Positions 46,647 to 54,337 of a stretch of DNA of 64,000 bases are shown here, piece by piece. This DNA is from Paralcaligenes sp. KSB-10 (GTDB lineage Bacteria; Pseudomonadota; Gammaproteobacteria; Burkholderiales; Burkholderiaceae_B). Made by a program: the position numbers and the translations under genes. Position 1 is the stretch's first letter; each line of letters opens with the position of its first letter. The stretch lies in the NCBI RefSeq assembly GCF_021266465.1, contig NZ_CP089848.1:2728001-2792000 (forward strand), given 5' to 3'. The notes under the pieces are model-generated. The model was not told where the DNA came from. It ran no database searches and saw only the letters and a program-made list of their open reading frames with translations.

Positions 46647-46688
46647 CTATACCAAAGATAAAGTATAGAGGTCAAGAGCTATATAGCT
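46647..46688. promoter_or_regulatory. Candidate operators upstream of the GntR-Bug-ComA operon
   Basis: Two symmetric elements: CTATAC (46647-46652) with GTATAG (46663-46668), spaced by 10 bases, and the perfect 12-base palindrome AGCTATATAGCT (46677-46688). Both lie within 75 bases of the GntR start. They differ from the GTCA-N6-TGAC sites of the sulfolactate cluster, as expected for a different regulator. Confidence 0.45.
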
Positions 46689-46843
46689 TTATTTCTCCCG
46701 CAGCCGAACATGGCTTATTGCGAGTAATCACGCATTGCGTGACCGCATCAAAGCCATAAAAATAGGCCAGGCACACGCCTGCCCGGCAATTCCCGGGCCA
46801 TAGTCATAGCAGCCGCCACACTTTCAGATAAAGGCCCCACACT

Positions 46844-47620
46844 ATGAAACACCTTTTAGCCTTAGCCCTGCTCGCCGCGCCCACCCTGGTGGCAGCCCAA
46901 ACCAGCGCCGCACCGGACACACTGAAGCACGTCATGGAAAGCCATACCCTACGTGTCTGCAGTCCCGGCGACTACAAGCCCTTCAGTTTTATGAAAGAAG
47001 ACGGCAAATTCGAAGGCCTGGACGTGGATCTCATGAACTCCCTGGCCGGCGCCCTGGGCGCCAAGACCGAATTCGTCAAAACCACCTGGGCCAAGCTCAT
47101 GGACGATTTCACCTCGGGCAAATGCGATATCGGCGCCGGCGGCATTTCGGTGTCGCTCGAGCGCCAGAAAAGGGCTTATTTCAGCTCCCCTTACATGATC
47201 AACGGCAAGACTCCCATTACCCTGTGCACCAACGCCAAGAAATTCCAGACCATTGCCGACATCAACAAGCCCAATGTGCGCGTGATCGTCAACCCGGGCG
47301 GCAGCAACGAGAAATTCGCCAAAACCTACCTGACCAAAGCCCATATCATCACGCATGAAAACAATATCGGCATATTCAAGGAAGTCGCCGAAGGCCGGGC
47401 CGACGTTTTCGTGACCGAAGCGGCCGAAGCCAAGGTGCAAAGCAAGCTCAACCCCAAGCTGTGCCCCGTCAATCCGAACAAGCCCCTGCAATACGCCGAA
47501 ATGGGCTATTTGCTGGCCAACGGCGATATGGGCTTCAAGCTGTTCGTGGACCAATGGCTGCACTTGAGCAAAGCCAGCGGCGAATATGCCAAATTGGCCG
47601 ACAAATGGGTGCCTCAATAA
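46844..47620 (+). CDS. pheC: Periplasmic cyclohexadienyl dehydratase-like protein (PheC type, SBP family 3 fold)
   Basis: 258 residues with signal peptide 1-18 (cleavage near VAA-QTS). It has the amino-acid-binding-protein fold but resembles the exported cyclohexadienyl dehydratase PheC of Pseudomonas aeruginosa (recalled sequence): GDYKPFSF (43-50), ISVSLERQKRAYFSSPY, GKTPITLC (121-128), VNPGGSNEKFAK (149-160) and DQWLHLSKASG. PheC converts prephenate to phenylpyruvate and arogenate to phenylalanine in the periplasm. No permease or ATPase gene is beside it, which fits an enzyme better than a transporter receptor. A plain amino-acid binder remains possible. It is divergent from the GntR gene and followed by a terminator. 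Confidence 0.72.
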   Translation: MKHLLALALLAAPTLVAAQTSAAPDTLKHVMESHTLRVCSPGDYKPFSFMKEDGKFEGLDVDLMNSLAGALGAKTEFVKTTWAKLMDDFTSGKCDIGAGGISVSLERQKRAYFSSPYMINGKTPITLCTNAKKFQTIADINKPNVRVIVNPGGSNEKFAKTYLTKAHIITHENNIGIFKEVAEGRADVFVTEAAEAKVQSKLNPKLCPVNPNKPLQYAEMGYLLANGDMGFKLFVDQWLHLSKASGEYAKLADKWVPQ

Positions 47621-47720
47621 GGCTCAGGTCCAGTCCTCAGCCCCTGCGCGTATTCGTGGGCTGACGCACGCGCCGCTCGTCCCGCCCCTGCGGCCGCGAG
47701 CGACGATCTCTTCCTCACAA

Positions 47721-47763
47721 GCCAGCCCTGCCGGCGCCGCCCTGGCGGCGGCAGGGCTTTTCT
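47721..47763 (+). terminator. Terminator hairpin after pheC
   Basis: AGCCCTGCC (47724-47732) pairs with GGCAGGGCT (47750-47758), with an inner CCGCC/GGCGG stem, followed by TTTTCT. It separates pheC from the suyAB operon. Confidence 0.75.
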
Positions 47764-47830
47764 CCCCGCCCTGTAATACCGACTCCGGTTGTCGCCAACA
47801 AGGTCGTTTCCGCTTCAATAATAGATATAG

Positions 47831-47868
47831 GTCATATGGTTGACTTTGATGAATTTCGAATCTAAGAT
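47831..47868 (+). promoter_or_regulatory. suyA promoter with overlapping GTCA-N6-TGAC-type operator
   Basis: Sigma-70-like -35 TTGACT (47840-47845), 17-base spacer, -10 TAAGAT (47863-47868). The 14-base element GTCATATGGTTGAC (47831-47844) overlaps the -35. Its reverse complement, GTCAACCATATGAC, differs at one position from GTCAACTATATGAC at 62195 upstream of the GntR gene. A repressor bound here would block RNA polymerase. The suyA start is 55 bases after the -10 box, with AAGGAG before its ATG. Confidence 0.65.
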
Positions 47869-47923
47869 AAACACGCTTCGAGTCGATTGCCAAATGTCAT
47901 AAGCCAAAATTAAGGAGCTTCGA

Positions 47924-48205
47924 ATGATTCATCTTGTATTACACGATGCCAACGATATGGTCGCCGTCGCGGTCGTTGAAGGCGTTAAGGCGGGCGCGGA
48001 ATTAACCGCCTGGATAATGGACGACGACCGCACCATCAAGGTCAAGGCAGCGCAGGATATTCCCATCGGCCACAAAATCGCGTTGAAAAACATGGCGGTG
48101 GGCGACACCGTGCTCAAGTACGGCGTCGATATCGGAAAAGTCGTCGCTCCCATCAAGATGGGGGAACACGCTCACGTTCACAACATCAAGACCAAGCGCT
48201 GGTGA
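47924..48205 (+). CDS. suyA: (R)-sulfolactate sulfo-lyase subunit alpha (SAF domain)
   Basis: 93-residue SAF-domain protein, the small subunit of the UxaA/GarD dehydratase superfamily. In SuyAB it acts with the large subunit to eliminate sulfite from (R)-3-sulfolactate, giving pyruvate. Visible features are VEGVKAGAELTAWI, IKVKAAQDIPIGHKIALKNM and the C-terminal GEHAHVHNI histidine cluster. Sugar-acid dehydratases of this superfamily also have such subunits; the sulfolactate assignment rests on the stand-alone alpha/beta pair together with the two sulfolactate dehydrogenases, TauT-type transporter and TauE exporter downstream. First gene of the plus-strand operon. Confidence 0.85.
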   Translation: MIHLVLHDANDMVAVAVVEGVKAGAELTAWIMDDDRTIKVKAAQDIPIGHKIALKNMAVGDTVLKYGVDIGKVVAPIKMGEHAHVHNIKTKRW

Positions 48206-48306
48206 CCGGGCCTCGATGCGCCGCCGCTTGAACGGCATGCGCAAGCCGAGCTGTCCATCCGATACGCCGAATATTCTCAACGTCCCTAACAGCCATAGAA
48301 CCAATC

Positions 48307-49476
48307 ATGATTACTAAAGACACCACTTTCCTGGGCTATCGCCGTGAAAACGGCCGCGTGGGCGTGCGCAATCACGTCATTATCCTGCCTCTTGACGACT
48401 TGTCGAACGCCGCCTGCGAAGCGGTCGCCAACAATATCAAGGGCGTCATGGCCATTCCCCACCCCTACGGTCGCCTGCAATTCGGCGCCGACCTCGACCT
48501 GCACTTCCGTACCCTGATTGGTGCCGGCTCCAACCCCAACGTCGCCGCGGTCGTGGTCATAGGCATTGAAGACGGCTGGACCCAAAAAGTCGTCGAAGGC
48601 ATCGCCGCCACCGGAAAACCCGTTACCGGCTTCGGCATCGAGCGCCACGGCGACCACGAAACCATCATGAAGGCCTCCCGGGTGGCGCGCGAATATGTGC
48701 AATGGGCCTCGGAAAAGCAGCGCGAAGTATGCAACATCAAGGAATTGTGGGTATCCACCAAATGCGGGGAAAGCGACACCACATCCGGTTGCGGCTCCAA
48801 CCCGACGGTCGGCAATGCGTTCGACAAGCTCCATCCATTAGGCGCCACGCTGGTTTTCGGTGAAACCACCGAACTGACAGGCGGCGAAAACTTTGTCGCC
48901 GACCGGTGCATCAACGACGATGTGCGCAGCCAATTCATGGCCATGTTCAACCGCTATCAAGACGTCATCAATCGCCACAAGACTTCCGACTTGTCCGATT
49001 CGCAACCGACCAAGGGCAATATCGAAGGCGGCCTGACCACGATCGAAGAAAAAGCCATGGGCAATATCCAGAAAATCGGCAAGAAATGCTCGGTTGACGG
49101 AGTCCTCGACAAGGCCGAAACCCCCACGCACCCGGGCCTGTGGTTCATGGACTCGTCCTCGGCGGCCGCCGAAATGGTCACGCTGTGCGCCGCCTCGGGC
49201 TATGTCGTGCACTTCTTCCCAACCGGGCAAGGCAACATCATCGGCAACCCGATCCTGCCGGTCATCAAGCTAAGCGCCAACCCACGCACCGTGCGCACCA
49301 TGAGCGAGCACATCGACTTCGATTGCTCCCCTCTATTGCAACGCGAAATGAACCTGGATGAAGCGGGGGATCAGTTGCTCGACATCATGCTGGCCACCGC
49401 CAATGGCCGCTTGACCGACGCCGAAGCACTGGGTCATCGCGAGTTCGTTCTGACACGCCTGTACGAAAGCGCCTGA
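48307..49476 (+). CDS. suyB: (R)-sulfolactate sulfo-lyase subunit beta
   Basis: 389-residue large subunit of the UxaA/altronate-dehydratase family and the expected SuyB length. Features: [20 protein letters not shown] (8-27), [18 protein letters not shown] with Cys153 and Cys162 as likely metal ligands, [11 protein letters not shown] and [19 protein letters not shown]. With SuyA it desulfonates (R)-sulfolactate to pyruvate and sulfite. It starts 101 bases after suyA with only a weak ribosome-binding site. Altronate or galactarate dehydratase would be the alternative, but the neighbouring genes have no sugar-acid link. Confidence 0.87.
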   Translation: MITKDTTFLGYRRENGRVGVRNHVIILPLDDLSNAACEAVANNIKGVMAIPHPYGRLQFGADLDLHFRTLIGAGSNPNVAAVVVIGIEDGWTQKVVEGIAATGKPVTGFGIERHGDHETIMKASRVAREYVQWASEKQREVCNIKELWVSTKCGESDTTSGCGSNPTVGNAFDKLHPLGATLVFGETTELTGGENFVADRCINDDVRSQFMAMFNRYQDVINRHKTSDLSDSQPTKGNIEGGLTTIEEKAMGNIQKIGKKCSVDGVLDKAETPTHPGLWFMDSSSAAAEMVTLCAASGYVVHFFPTGQGNIIGNPILPVIKLSANPRTVRTMSEHIDFDCSPLLQREMNLDEAGDQLLDIMLATANGRLTDAEALGHREFVLTRLYESA

Positions 49477-49624
49477 ACGAAAAAGGGCCGGCCGGCTGCG
49501 CCCGTAGAAGCCGGATCGGCCCGACCCGCTCCAGAAGCCCCCTGCAGAGGCCGAGGTGTCGATGCCCTGAACAACGCAACCGGCCGGAAAGTAAACGACG
49601 CAGTTCGTTATGGAGGACACAAAA

Positions 49625-50413
49625 ATGAGCAACACACCACCGCCCTTGCTTGAAGTGAAAGGCGTAACAATCCAGTACAAGACAAAAGAGTATTTAATAA
49701 CGGCGACCTACCGGGTCGATTTCAAGGTATATCAATCCGACCGCTTTGTACTGCTGGGCCCTTCGGGATGCGGGAAATCGACGCTGCTCAAGGCCGTTGG
49801 CGGCTACCTGACCCCGACCGAGGGTGAGATACGCTTGAAAAACAATATCATCACCATGCCCGGGCCCGACCGCATGATGGTGTTCCAGGAATTCGACCAG
49901 CTTCCTCCCTGGAAAACCATCAAGCAAAACGTCATGTTCCCATTGATTGCCAGCGGCAAGCTCAAAGGCAAGGCCGCGGAAGAAAAGGCGATGCAGTACA
50001 TCGAGAAAGTCAAGCTTTCCCAGTTCGCCAACCATTATCCCCATCAGTTGTCCGGCGGCATGAAACAACGCGTCGCGATTGCGCGCGGGATGGCCATGGA
50101 GCCGGATATCCTGCTCATGGACGAACCCTATGCCGCCCTGGACGCGCTGACACGCCGAAAAATGCAGGACGAGCTGCTGCAATTGTGGGACGACACCCGG
50201 TTCACAGTGCTGTTCGTCACCCATTCAATCGAAGAGGCCGTCAAGATCGGCAACCGGATCCTGCTGCTTTCGCCTCATCCGGGCCAGGTAACAGCCGAAC
50301 TCAACAGCACGGGCGAAGATACGGTCGACGCCAGCGGCAAGAGCCTGTCCGAGCGCATCAATGCAATGCTGTTCTCCGAGCCTGTCGAGAACGAGGAGAT
50401 AACCCATGCCTAA
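49625..50413 (+). CDS. NitT/TauT-family ABC transporter ATP-binding protein
   Basis: 262-residue ATPase of the nitrate/sulfonate/taurine class. Walker A GPSGCGKST (45-53), Q-loop MMVFQEFDQLPPW, signature LSGGMKQRVAIARGMAMEPD, Walker B ILLMDEP and switch FVTHSIEEA. The start is ATG 49625, with GGAGGA seven bases upstream; that GGAGGA lies inside an alternative upstream ATG. It overlaps the permease gene by 8 bases. The matching binding protein is probably the one at 60941-61954 at the other end of the cluster. Confidence 0.93.
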   Translation: MSNTPPPLLEVKGVTIQYKTKEYLITATYRVDFKVYQSDRFVLLGPSGCGKSTLLKAVGGYLTPTEGEIRLKNNIITMPGPDRMMVFQEFDQLPPWKTIKQNVMFPLIASGKLKGKAAEEKAMQYIEKVKLSQFANHYPHQLSGGMKQRVAIARGMAMEPDILLMDEPYAALDALTRRKMQDELLQLWDDTRFTVLFVTHSIEEAVKIGNRILLLSPHPGQVTAELNSTGEDTVDASGKSLSERINAMLFSEPVENEEITHA

Positions 50414-51311
50414 TTCCGAAGACATGCAAGGCCGGCCGCCGACCGTACGCGAAAATGTCGAGCGCCCGGAGTTCTTCCGCACCCGATCGGTAAGCGACGA
50501 CTTTGGCGTCGTGGAAAAACCCCTGACCAATTGGGAAAAGCTTTACGACAACAACGTCGCGCGCAAAATCTTCATCCTGATCATTCTTGCCCTGGCATGG
50601 GAAATCTACGCGCGCCTTCTTAACAACGAGCTGCTGTTCCCCACATTCACGGCCACGGTAAAGGCGCTTATTGCGGGCATAGTCAGCGGAGGCCTTATCG
50701 GGAAATCATGGTATTCGGTCCGGATATTGCTAATGGGCTATAGCGCCGGCCTGGTGCTGGCCGCCCTTCTCACCATCTTTGCAATCACCTCGCGCATCGG
50801 ACGTGACTTCCTGGAAACGGTCACATCCATGTTCAACCCCTTGCCTGCAATCGCCTTGCTGCCACTGGCCCTGCTGTGGTTCGGCCTGGGGCCGGGCAGC
50901 CTGGTTTTTGTATTGATACATTCCGTGCTCTGGGCCGTTGCACTCAATACCCACTCGGGGTTCCAGTCTGTCAGCATGACCTTGCGCATGGTAGGGCGAA
51001 ACTATGGGCTTGGGGGGCTTCGATATGTATTCGGCATACTGATCCCGGCCGCGTTTCCCGCTATTTTGTCAGGATTGAAAATCGGCTGGGCATTCGCCTG
51101 GCGCACGCTGATCGCGGCGGAGCTGGTATTCGGCGTCAGCTCGGGCAGCGGCGGATTGGGCTGGTTCATCTACGAGAACAAGAATCAGCTGGAAATTCCC
51201 AGCGTGTTTGCCGGTTTGCTCACTGTGATTCTGATTGGTCTCTTTGTGGAAAACTTTGTCTTCCGCATTATCGAGCAACGCACCATCCGCAAATGGGGCA
51301 TGCAGGAATAA
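50406..51311 (+). CDS. NitT/TauT-family ABC transporter permease
   Basis: 301-residue permease of the SsuC/TauC class. A polar N-terminal ~55 residues is followed by six helices. Conserved stretches are SMFNPLPAIALLPLALLWFGLG and the EAA loop MTLRMVGRNYGLGGLRYVFGILIPAAFPAILSGLKIGWAFAWRT. GAGGAG precedes the ATG, and overlap with the ATPase gene implies coupled translation. Presumed to import a small organosulfonate. Confidence 0.92.
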   Translation: MPNSEDMQGRPPTVRENVERPEFFRTRSVSDDFGVVEKPLTNWEKLYDNNVARKIFILIILALAWEIYARLLNNELLFPTFTATVKALIAGIVSGGLIGKSWYSVRILLMGYSAGLVLAALLTIFAITSRIGRDFLETVTSMFNPLPAIALLPLALLWFGLGPGSLVFVLIHSVLWAVALNTHSGFQSVSMTLRMVGRNYGLGGLRYVFGILIPAAFPAILSGLKIGWAFAWRTLIAAELVFGVSSGSGGLGWFIYENKNQLEIPSVFAGLLTVILIGLFVENFVFRIIEQRTIRKWGMQE

Positions 51312-51350
51312 GTTTTTTGCTTATGGCATTGATATCGTATTGATTGGAAA

Positions 51351-51376
51351 CGGGCGCCCGCACTGGGCGCCCCTAC
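51351..51376. repeat. Short hairpin repeat inside the suy operon
   Basis: On the minus strand GTAGGGGCGCCCAGTGCGGG followed by CGCCCG; same short family as at 40299 and 54240. It lies in the 125-base gap between the permease gene and slcC, the only sizeable gap in the operon besides suyA-suyB. Confidence 0.55.
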
Positions 51377-51436
51377 AGAAGCCAGGGATACGCCGCGGTA
51401 ACGCCCTTTGTGGGCGCCATCATGAAAGGGCTTGCA

Positions 51437-52375
51437 ATGAAGTTGGTGATTTGCGAATTTATGGACGATGCTTCGGTTGCAAAGCTTGCAGCCGATTTCG
51501 ATACGCTCTACGACCCTACCCTGGTTGATCGTCGCCCGGAATTGCTGGCGGCGCTGGCCAATGCCGACGGCCTGATCGTGCGCAACCGAACCCAGGTCGA
51601 CCGCGCCTTGCTGGAAGCCGCTTTGCGCTTGCGTGTGGTGGGCCGCCTGGGCGTGGGCCTGGACAATATCGATTTGCCCGCCTGCGAAGGCCGCCAGATT
51701 GCGGTTATTCCGGCTACCGGCGCCAATGCAAGGGCGGTGGCCGAATATGTCATAGGCACCGCCATGGCTTTGCTGCGAGAGGCCTACACCCGCAGCACGG
51801 AAACCGCTTCCGGCTCGTGGCCGCGCGCCGCACTGTCGAACGGGCGCGAGCTTTTCGGAAAAACCCTGGGCCTGATCGGCTTTGGGGGAATCGGCCAGCT
51901 GACAGCCAGCCTGGCGCACGCCTTGGGGGTGGCCGTCATTGCGCACGATCCCATGATCGCCCCCGATGCCCCCATATGGAAAAAATCAGGAACAAAGCCC
52001 AAGACACTGGACGAATTGCTGGCCCAGGCCGATATCGTTTCGCTGCATGTTCCCTTGACGGACCAAACACGCAATCTCATCGACAAGAATGCCTTGTCGA
52101 AAATGAAAGCCGGCGCCATCCTTATCAACACGGCGCGCGGCGGCATCATCGACGAGGCGGCGCTGGGCAATGCGCTGCGTTCCGGCCACCTGGGCGGCGC
52201 CGCAATCGACGTCTTCCACCAGGAACCCCTGCCCGTCGGCAACGTGCTGGCAGATGCGCCGAACCTCATCCTGACACCCCATATTGCGGGTGTCACGACA
52301 GAATCCAATACCCGCGTCAGTGCTCTGATTGCGGAGCGCGTCGCCGGCCACCTGAACCAGGCCGGCCCATCCTGA
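51437..52375 (+). CDS. slcC: (S)-sulfolactate dehydrogenase-like D-2-hydroxyacid dehydrogenase
   Basis: 312-residue enzyme of the D-isomer-specific 2-hydroxyacid dehydrogenase family. NAD-binding GFGGIG at 148-153; catalytic Arg234, Glu263 and His282. The N-terminal VICEFMDDASVAKL is like that recalled for SlcC of Chromohalobacter, which oxidises (S)-sulfolactate to sulfopyruvate. On sequence alone it could be a phosphoglycerate dehydrogenase, but the position between suyB/transporter and comC makes SlcC the best fit. ATG 51437 has AAAGGG upstream; an ATG five codons earlier is possible. Confidence 0.8.
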   Translation: MKLVICEFMDDASVAKLAADFDTLYDPTLVDRRPELLAALANADGLIVRNRTQVDRALLEAALRLRVVGRLGVGLDNIDLPACEGRQIAVIPATGANARAVAEYVIGTAMALLREAYTRSTETASGSWPRAALSNGRELFGKTLGLIGFGGIGQLTASLAHALGVAVIAHDPMIAPDAPIWKKSGTKPKTLDELLAQADIVSLHVPLTDQTRNLIDKNALSKMKAGAILINTARGGIIDEAALGNALRSGHLGGAAIDVFHQEPLPVGNVLADAPNLILTPHIAGVTTESNTRVSALIAERVAGHLNQAGPS

Positions 52376-52433
52376 CCGGAAACGCCGCATAAGCTTGCTC
52401 ATCACCCTCATTTTCTAAAAGCGATTTGATTCC

Positions 52434-53441
52434 ATGCCGCTACTCTCCATAGACGAACTGACAACCTTGGCCCTTCAAGGGCTCGAAGCGGCCGGCGCCA
52501 GCCATGAAGCGGCCCTGGCGGCGGCAAAGGCGCTTGTCGCCGCCGACGCGCAAGGCCTGGCCTCGCACGGCGTGTCGCGTGTCCCCCAATACACGACGTT
52601 CTTGCGCAATGGCCGCAGCTCCACCAAGGCAAAGCCCGAAATCCTGCGCTCCAAAGGCGGCGCCTGCCTGGTCGATGCCCAATGCGGCATGGCCTATGAA
52701 GCCTGCGCGCTGGCCGTTGAGCTGGCCGTGGAGCGCGCGCGCGAGTTCGGCGTGTCTTGCGTGGGCGTCACGAACAGCAACCATTTTGGCGCCGCGGCCG
52801 TGCATCTCGATCAAATCGGCAAAGCCGGAATGGTCGGCATGGCCTTCGGAAATTCGCCGGCGGCAATGCCAGCCTGGGGCGGGAAAACACCCTTGTTCGG
52901 CACCAACCCGATCGCCGCCATCTTTCCCCGCCGGGATACCCACGCCCTGCTCATCGATCTTGCCCTCAGCGAAGCGGCGCGCGGCAAGATCATGGTGGCC
53001 GCCAAGGAAGGCAAGGCTATCCCCCTGGGCTGGGCCGTCGACAAAGACGGCAAGCCCACCACCGACGCCCAGGCGGCCCTGGCCGGCAGCATGCTGCCGA
53101 CGGGCGGCGTAAAAGGAGCCATGCTGGCGCTCATGGTGGAATTACTGGCTTGCGCGCTCACCGGCGCCGCCTTCGGCTTCGAAGCCGATTCATTCTTTTC
53201 GGCCGAAGGCAATCAGCCACGCATCGGTCAATTATTCCTGGCCATCGATCCCGGCGCCATGGCGGGCACCGACATCTATTTCTCGCGCACCGAAAAGCTC
53301 ATCGAGTTGATGCTGCACGACGATGGGGTGCGGCTACCCGGCGACCGGCGCCACGCACTGCTTGAACAGTCCGCCCAAAAAGGCATTGCGGTTCCCGACG
53401 CGCTATATCAGCAATTGCTCAAACTCGCCGGAAACACCTAA
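52434..53441 (+). CDS. comC: Sulfolactate dehydrogenase ComC-like (malate/L-lactate dehydrogenase family)
   Basis: 335-residue member of the LDH2/MDG2 family, which includes ComC, the NAD(P)-dependent (R)-sulfolactate/sulfopyruvate oxidoreductase. Family residues His45 and Arg49 (GLASHGVSRVPQY) and NSNHFGAA with His117 are present, as is the C-terminal GTDIYFSRTEKLIELM. With SlcC it can invert (S)- to (R)-sulfolactate through sulfopyruvate, making both enantiomers usable by SuyAB. It starts 58 bases after slcC, and tauE begins 11 bases after its stop. Other ureidoglycolate or malate dehydrogenases of the family are the alternative. Confidence 0.82.
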   Translation: MPLLSIDELTTLALQGLEAAGASHEAALAAAKALVAADAQGLASHGVSRVPQYTTFLRNGRSSTKAKPEILRSKGGACLVDAQCGMAYEACALAVELAVERAREFGVSCVGVTNSNHFGAAAVHLDQIGKAGMVGMAFGNSPAAMPAWGGKTPLFGTNPIAAIFPRRDTHALLIDLALSEAARGKIMVAAKEGKAIPLGWAVDKDGKPTTDAQAALAGSMLPTGGVKGAMLALMVELLACALTGAAFGFEADSFFSAEGNQPRIGQLFLAIDPGAMAGTDIYFSRTEKLIELMLHDDGVRLPGDRRHALLEQSAQKGIAVPDALYQQLLKLAGNT

Positions 53442-53452
53442 GTACCGGCAAT

Positions 53453-54220
53453 ATGACAGGCGAATTCCTGACCTATCTGACTTCCATAATTCCAGCCACC
53501 CACATCGCCTTTGCGTCAATCACGCTATTGCTTGCCTATTCGATATTCGGCCTGACCGGATTCGGCTCGTCCATCACGGCAATCCCATTTCTGATACTGG
53601 TCTTGCCCTTGCATACTGCGGTATCGGTCATGCTGCTGTTCGACCTGGTCGTCTGCACGGTAATGAATTCCCGCGAATGGCGCAATATCGACAAAATCGA
53701 ATTGAAGCGCCTCTTGCCTTTTTTGCTGGCGGGCGCACTGGTCGGGCTTTCGCTGCTTCTGTACGCGCCCAAAAAGCCTCTTTTCCTCGTGCTGGGCGCA
53801 TTCATATTGCTGATATTCGCCTGGAACAATTTCTTCAACAGAAAAAAATACAAGATCAGTCCCGGGCTGGCGGCGCCGCTGGGGTTCTGCGGAGGCATCT
53901 TTACCACGTTGTTCGGAACGGGCGGCCCGCTATATACGATTTACCTGGCCAGCCGCATCGACGACAAGAAGGTGTTGCGCTCCACCCTGGGCACCCTGAT
54001 AGGCGCCACCGCAATAATCCGGCTCTTGATGTTCCTGGCCACCGGACTGCTGCTGGATCCAGCCATTTATATTATTGCGGCCGTTCTTTTCCCAAGCGCC
54101 CTGGTGGGCTTTTTCTTCGGTAGCCGCATGCACGAGAAAATCTCGTCGGCCACAGCGAAAAAGCTGGTATGGGCGATTTTATTGCTGGGCGGCGTCAGCG
54201 CCATTGTAAAAGGGCTTTGA
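53453..54220 (+). CDS. tauE: Sulfite exporter TauE/SafE family protein
   Basis: 255-residue TSUP family membrane protein with about seven to eight helices. The repeated family motif is visible as LTGFGSSITAIPFLIL (N-terminal half) and APLGFCGGIFTTLFGTGGPLYTIYLAS (C-terminal half). TauE-like proteins accompany desulfonation pathways and are thought to export sulfite (or in some cases sulfonates). As the last gene of the suyAB operon it is the likely exit for sulfite released by SuyAB; no sulfite dehydrogenase is visible in the window. Confidence 0.87.
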   Translation: MTGEFLTYLTSIIPATHIAFASITLLLAYSIFGLTGFGSSITAIPFLILVLPLHTAVSVMLLFDLVVCTVMNSREWRNIDKIELKRLLPFLLAGALVGLSLLLYAPKKPLFLVLGAFILLIFAWNNFFNRKKYKISPGLAAPLGFCGGIFTTLFGTGGPLYTIYLASRIDDKKVLRSTLGTLIGATAIIRLLMFLATGLLLDPAIYIIAAVLFPSALVGFFFGSRMHEKISSATAKKLVWAILLLGGVSAIVKGL

Positions 54221-54239
54221 CACAAAACGCGCGCATTCC

Positions 54240-54328
54240 GGGAGCCCACAAGGGACGCCCCTGCGAATTCGTAGGGATGGTCGGATTCATAGGGGTAATT
54301 CGTAGGGTGGCCCTTGCAGCCGCCCGTG
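54240..54328. repeat. Two inverted short hairpin repeats between convergent operons
   Basis: Copy 1 (54240-54265) reads on the minus strand GCAGGGGCGTCCCTTGTGGG plus CTCCC. Copy 2 (54302-54328) reads on the plus strand GTAGGGTGGCCCTTGCAGCC plus GCCCGTG. They face each other with GGATTCATAGGGGTAATTCG between, at the meeting point of the suy operon and the dehydrogenase/fumarase operon. Probably a bidirectional terminator-like region. Confidence 0.6.
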
Positions 54329-54337
54329 TCGTCAAAG

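Larger units (their letters stand above)
47621..47923. other. Intergenic region between pheC and suyA
   Basis: 303 bases with no coding frame of merit. It contains the pheC terminator (47721-47763) and the suyA promoter with its operator-like site (47831-47868), both listed separately. Nothing else was recognised. Confidence 0.7.
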
